From the NCBI GenBank assembly GCA_031278075.1, contig JAITLE010000026.1, positions 1 through 9,535 of the forward strand: a stretch of 9,535 bases of DNA, given 5' to 3'. The translations under genes and the position numbers were made by a program. How positions within the stretch are numbered: the stretch's first letter is position 1; each line of letters opens with the position of its first letter. The DNA comes from Bifidobacteriaceae bacterium. Lineage in GTDB: Bacteria > Actinomycetota > Actinomycetes > Actinomycetales > WQXJ01. Below the pieces are notes generated by a model. It was not told where the DNA came from. It made no database searches and saw only the letters and a program-made list of their open reading frames with translations. Positions 6,455-9,535 of this stretch are shown piece by piece.

Positions 6455-6496
6455 AACGTTGCCGCGACCAGCGGACGATGCCGCCGCCTCGCCCCC

Positions 6497-6523
6497 CGCG
6501 CCCTATCGCGCCCTATCGCGCCC
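6497..6523. repeat. 10-bp tandem repeat (CGCGCCCTAT, 2.7 copies) across the acnA stop
   Basis: Two exact copies of CGCGCCCTAT (6497-6506 and 6507-6516) are followed by CGCGCCC (6517-6523). The acnA stop codon, TAG at 6515-6513, lies in the second copy. This is a short direct repeat with no known role, possibly a replication-slippage product. Confidence 0.8.
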
Positions 6524-9254
6524 CAGCCAACTGGCGCAAGACGAACTGCAGGATGCCGCCGGCGCGGTAGTAGTCGGCCTCGCCGGGGGTGTCGATTCGG
6601 ACCACCGCGTCGAAGACCGTCGCGCTTCCGTCGCCCCTTGTGGCGGTGACTCGGACGGTGGCCGGGACGACGGCATCGTTCATCTGGGCGACGCCTGCGA
6701 TGTCGAACACCTCCGTGCCGTCCAAACCGAGCGAGTCGGCGGACTGTCCGGGCGGGAACTGCAACGGCAGGACGCCCATGCCGATGAGGTTGGAGCGGTG
6801 GATGCGCTCGAACGATTCGGTGATGACCGCTTTGACGCCGAGCAGCAGCGTGCCCTTCGCCGCCCAGTCCCGGGATGAGCCGGTGCCGTACTCCTTGCCG
6901 CCGAGCACCACGAGCGGGACGCCCGCCGCCTTGTAAGCCTCGGCGGCGTCGAAGATCGTGGTGACGCGGCCGTCGAGGTGGTTGAGCGTGAACCCGCCGG
7001 CGAGATCGACCAATTGGTTGCGCAACCGGATGTTCGCGAACGTGCCGCGCATCATCACCTCGTGGTTCCCGCGTCTCGAGCCATACGAGTTGAAGTCCTT
7101 GGGCGCGACGCCGTGCCCGGCGAGGTAGCGGCCCGCGGGGGAATCCGCCTTGATGGCGCCGGCGGGGCTGATGTGATCGGTTGTGACCGAATCGCCGAGC
7201 TTCGCCAAGACTCGGGCGCCCAGGATGTCGCTGACGGGTTCCGGCGCGGCGGTCATGCCCTCGAAGTACGGCGGCTTGCGGACGTAGGTGGACGCGTCGT
7301 CCCACGCGAAGAGCGCGCCGGTCGGGGTGGGCAACGAGCGCCAACGCTCGTCGCCGGCGAAGACGTCGGCGTACGAGGCCTCGAACATCGCACGGGAGAT
7401 CGTCGAATCGATGACCTCCTGGACCTCTTCCGGGGTGGGCCAGACGTCTGACAAGAAGACCGGACGCCCGTCGGCGTCGAAGCCGAGCGGGTCGGTCTCG
7501 AAGTCGAAATCGAGAGTCCCGGCCAGCGCGTAGGCCACCACCAAAGGCGGGCTGGCCAGGTAGTTCATGGCGATGTCCGGACCGATGCGGCCCTCAAAGT
7601 TGCGATTGCCGGACAGGACGGCGGTGACCGCCAAGCCGTTCTGCGCGATCGCTTCGGCGATCTCGGGCGCCAGCGGCCCCGAGTTGCCGATGCAGGTGGC
7701 GCAGCCGTAGCCGACCAGGTTGAAGCCCAGCGCGTCGAGGGCCGGGATCAGGCCGGCCTTGTCGTAGTAGGCGGTGACGGCCTTCGACCCGGGCGCGAGC
7801 GACGTCTTGACCCACGGCTTGGGTTTGAGCCCCTTGGCGACCGCTTTGCGCGCGAGCAAACCCGCCGCCAGCATGACGGAAGGGTTGGACGTGTTGGTGC
7901 AAGACGTGATCGAGGCGATGCACACGGCGCCGTGCCTTAGCTGGAACGGCTCCAGGCCGGGGACCGTGACCGCGACGGCCCGCGCCGCCAACGGATCGGC
8001 CGCGGGCGGGTCCGACGCGGGGAAGGACTCGATCTCCGGTTCGTCTGCGGCGGCGACATCTGGGGCGTAGGCGGGCAGGTCACGCCGGAACGCGGCCTTC
8101 GCCTGACGCAGCGCGATGCGGTCCTGGGGACGCTTCGGGCCGGCGATCGACGGGACCACCTCGGCGAGGTCCAACTCCAGGTACTCGGAGAACACCGGTT
8201 CTCGATAGCTTGGAGCGGTCGGGTCGAACCACAGGCCCTGGGCTTTTGAGTAGGCCTCGATCAGGGCGACTTGCTCCTCAGGGCGACCGGTCAGGCGGTA
8301 ATAGTCGAGGGTGACCTCGTCGACCGGGAAGATGCCGCAAGTGGACCCGAATTCGGGGCTCATGTTGCCGATGGTGGCCCGGTTGGCGAGCGGCACCTGC
8401 GCCACGCCCGCGCCGTAAAACTCCACGAACTTCCCGACGACGCCGTGCTGGCGGAGCTTCTCCGTGATGGTCAAGACCACGTCCGTCGCGGTCACACCGG
8501 GCGGGATCGAGCCGTGCAGTTTGAAGCCGACCACCTTGGGGATCAGCATGGACACCGGTTGGCCGAGCATCGCGGCTTCCGCCTCGATCCCGCCGACGCC
8601 CCAGCCGAGCACCCCCAGCCCGCCCACCATGGTGGTGTGCGAGTCGGTGCCGACGCAGCTATCCGGGTAGGCTTGCCCGCTCCGCTCCATGACGCCTCGC
8701 GCCAGGTGTTCGAGGTTGACCTGGTGCACAATCCCGGTGCCCGGCGGCACCACTTTGAACTCCCGGAACGCGCCCTGGCCCCAGCGCAGGAATTGGTAGC
8801 GCTCGCGGTTGCGCTGGTATTCGATCGCGACGTTCAGGTCGAACGCCCGGACCGAGCCCGCGTGCTCGATGATCACCGAGTGGTCGATCACCATCTCGGC
8901 GGGCGCCAGCGGATTGATCCGGTTCGGGTCGCCGCCGAGCGCCGCCACGGCTTCCCGCATGGTCGCCAGATCGACCACGCACGGCACGCCTGTGAAGTCC
9001 TGCATCACCACACGCGCGGGTGTGAACTGGATCTCGACAGCTGGCTCTTCGGTGGGCGCCCATTGCGCCAGCGCCCTGACCTGGTCAGCTGTGATGGTGG
9101 CGCCGTCCTCGTTGCGCAAGATCGACTCCGCCAGGATCTTGAGCGAGTAGGGCAGCTTGTCGAGTCCCTCCACCGCGCTGAGGCGGAAGATCTCATAGGT
9201 CCGGCCGGCGACGCTCAGCTCAGAGCGCGCGCCGAATGTGTCAAGTGAGGCCAT
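6513..9254 (-). CDS. acnA: Aconitate hydratase (aconitase A)
   Basis: This 913-residue [4Fe-4S] enzyme interconverts citrate and isocitrate via cis-aconitate in the TCA and glyoxylate cycles. Cluster ligands are C452 (ITSCTNTS) and C518 and C521 (YGCATCIGNSGP). Other family segments are GTDSHTTMVGGLGVLGWGVG (202-221), TTDHISPAG (691-699), SRRGNHEVMMRGTFAN (726-741) and GTGSSRDWAAKG (790-801) with the active-site serine region. The length is typical of the AcnA/IRP1 class, and the C-terminal swivel domain occupies roughly 680-900. The segment at about 395-425 is Asp/Pro/Ala-rich and looks like a variable linker. The start ATG 9254 matches the family N-terminus; AGAAGGG lies 15 nt upstream, which is a long spacing. 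dxs follows 96 nt downstream. A palindrome 59 bp before the start suggests repressor control. Confidence 0.97.
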   Translation of the reverse strand: MASLDTFGARSELSVAGRTYEIFRLSAVEGLDKLPYSLKILAESILRNEDGATITADQVRALAQWAPTEEPAVEIQFTPARVVMQDFTGVPCVVDLATMREAVAALGGDPNRINPLAPAEMVIDHSVIIEHAGSVRAFDLNVAIEYQRNRERYQFLRWGQGAFREFKVVPPGTGIVHQVNLEHLARGVMERSGQAYPDSCVGTDSHTTMVGGLGVLGWGVGGIEAEAAMLGQPVSMLIPKVVGFKLHGSIPPGVTATDVVLTITEKLRQHGVVGKFVEFYGAGVAQVPLANRATIGNMSPEFGSTCGIFPVDEVTLDYYRLTGRPEEQVALIEAYSKAQGLWFDPTAPSYREPVFSEYLELDLAEVVPSIAGPKRPQDRIALRQAKAAFRRDLPAYAPDVAAADEPEIESFPASDPPAADPLAARAVAVTVPGLEPFQLRHGAVCIASITSCTNTSNPSVMLAAGLLARKAVAKGLKPKPWVKTSLAPGSKAVTAYYDKAGLIPALDALGFNLVGYGCATCIGNSGPLAPEIAEAIAQNGLAVTAVLSGNRNFEGRIGPDIAMNYLASPPLVVAYALAGTLDFDFETDPLGFDADGRPVFLSDVWPTPEEVQEVIDSTISRAMFEASYADVFAGDERWRSLPTPTGALFAWDDASTYVRKPPYFEGMTAAPEPVSDILGARVLAKLGDSVTTDHISPAGAIKADSPAGRYLAGHGVAPKDFNSYGSRRGNHEVMMRGTFANIRLRNQLVDLAGGFTLNHLDGRVTTIFDAAEAYKAAGVPLVVLGGKEYGTGSSRDWAAKGTLLLGVKAVITESFERIHRSNLIGMGVLPLQFPPGQSADSLGLDGTEVFDIAGVAQMNDAVVPATVRVTATRGDGSATVFDAVVRIDTPGEADYYRAGGILQFVLRQLAGAR

Positions 9255-9312
9255 GATGAAATTGACATTCCCTTCTGAGTGGCGGCGCGTGAGTCACCGG
9301 CCGCTCTGCAAG

Positions 9313-9330
9313 TATCTCGACGTCGAGGTA
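9313..9330. promoter_or_regulatory. Near-perfect 18-bp palindrome upstream of acnA, candidate operator
   Basis: TATCTCGACGTCGAGGTA contains the perfect 12-bp palindrome CTCGACGTCGAG (9316-9327) and breaks symmetry only at the third position of each arm. It overlaps both candidate acnA promoter boxes (TAGCAT transcript start and GATACT). The size and symmetry fit a dimeric MarR- or TetR-type repressor. In Streptomyces coelicolor the MarR protein TamR binds the aconitase promoter, so a TamR-like regulator is one candidate. Confidence 0.5.
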
Positions 9331-9331
9331 A

Positions 9332-9337
9332 ATGCTA
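9332..9337 (-). promoter_or_regulatory. Candidate -10 box (TAGCAT) for acnA
   Basis: TAGCAT fits TAnnnT and would start transcription near 9324-9325, inside the palindrome, with a leader of about 70 nt. An alternative is GATACT at 9316-9311 with a leader of about 50 nt. Neither has a recognisable -35. Confidence 0.3.
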
Positions 9338-9423
9338 CTACGTCTCCGCCGCGCCTCCGGCCGCAGGGGTGATCCACGCCGTCGATGGGCGCGTAGGGCC
9401 GGCCCGGGCGGGTGTGACCATTC

Positions 9424-9456
9424 CTACACTTCTCCCGCCAGAGACGAGAAGTGTAG
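9424..9456. repeat. Perfect 11-bp inverted repeat with 11-nt spacer
   Basis: CTACACTTCTC (9424-9434) and GAGAAGTGTAG (9446-9456) are exact reverse complements, with arm centres 22 bp apart, about two helical turns. No T-tract follows on either strand, so it is not a standard intrinsic terminator. It could be a protein-binding site for acnA or for a gene beyond the right edge, or an RNA hairpin. Confidence 0.75.
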
Positions 9457-9535
9457 AGTTCCGCGACCCACACCCCAGCCCGCATCTCGACCGCCAACCC
9501 GCTCAGGACGTGTTTCCGCAGGTCAGGGGCTTACG
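9457..9535. other. Unassigned right edge
   Basis: I see no supported gene here. A GTG at 9510 on the plus strand is open to the edge. On the minus strand ten codons from the edge run to a TGA at 9505-9503 and could be the end of a gene lying beyond the window. Both are too short to judge. Confidence 0.3.

Noticed and set aside
6334..7344. A 336-codon minus-strand frame overlapping acnA and the dxs start
   Set aside because: It is another frame of the same strand as acnA with an Arg-rich, feature-free translation.
8271..9248. A 325-codon plus-strand open frame opposite acnA
   Set aside because: It is a GC-driven shadow of a conserved aconitase; the sequence is Arg/His/Asp-rich with no family features and no start signals.
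9215..9268. A 17-codon frame overlapping the acnA start (ATG 9268 to TGA 9217-9215), possible regulatory leader peptide
   Set aside because: The purine-rich AGAAGGGA directly touches this ATG, leaving no room for initiation, and the peptide has no attenuator-like residue run.
9294..9497. A 67-codon minus-strand frame upstream of acnA
   Set aside because: It spans both inverted repeats and the likely acnA promoter, has no Shine-Dalgarno, and resembles no family I know.
1..9535. CRISPR arrays, insertion sequences, tRNA or rRNA genes, phage or defence genes
   Set aside because: None are seen: there are no regularly spaced repeats, no transposase or integrase motifs, and no cloverleaf or rRNA-like segments. 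Composition is even across the window.

Overview
The window looks like ordinary chromosomal DNA from a high-GC actinobacterium (Actinomycetota). The codon use is strongly G/C-biased at third positions. Several families are typical of actinobacteria: DUF881, DUF3000, and an RNase D-like protein with an HRDC domain. Start signals combine Shine-Dalgarno-led TTG starts with apparently leaderless ATG starts behind TAnnnT boxes. A Micrococcales-like host is plausible from the acnA-dxs adjacency, but that is a weak inference.

Layout, left to right. Positions 1-1190 (minus strand) hold a DUF881 membrane protein cut by the left edge and, just upstream of it, a CDP-alcohol phosphatidyltransferase. This pair recalls the M. 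tuberculosis Rv1822-Rv1823 neighbourhood. A compact divergent promoter region (about 1191-1233) separates it from a plus-strand series: a YigZ/IMPACT-family protein (1234-1887) overlapping dihydrofolate reductase by 4 nt (1884-2432), then DUF3000 (2500-3075) and a ribonuclease D-like exonuclease (3116-4312). A convergent gap (4313-4481) carries palindromes and one terminator-like hairpin. On the minus strand follow dxs (4482-6416) and acnA (6513-9254), with acnA upstream of dxs. The DUF3000-RNase D-dxs arrangement matches M. tuberculosis Rv2680-Rv2682c. The last 281 bases upstream of acnA hold no convincing gene, but they contain two marked inverted repeats that may be regulatory.

The genes are mostly housekeeping: phospholipid synthesis, folate reduction, RNA processing, the entry step of the MEP isoprenoid pathway, and aconitase of the TCA cycle. 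They do not form a single pathway. I found no sign of a new defence, mobile or biosynthetic system. The points most worth a second look are regulatory: a near-perfect palindrome overlapping the probable acnA promoter, an 11-bp inverted repeat further upstream, leaderless starts with matching spacing, a divergent promoter with abutting -10 boxes, and a dxs start that the promoter and RBS place downstream of the longest reading frame.
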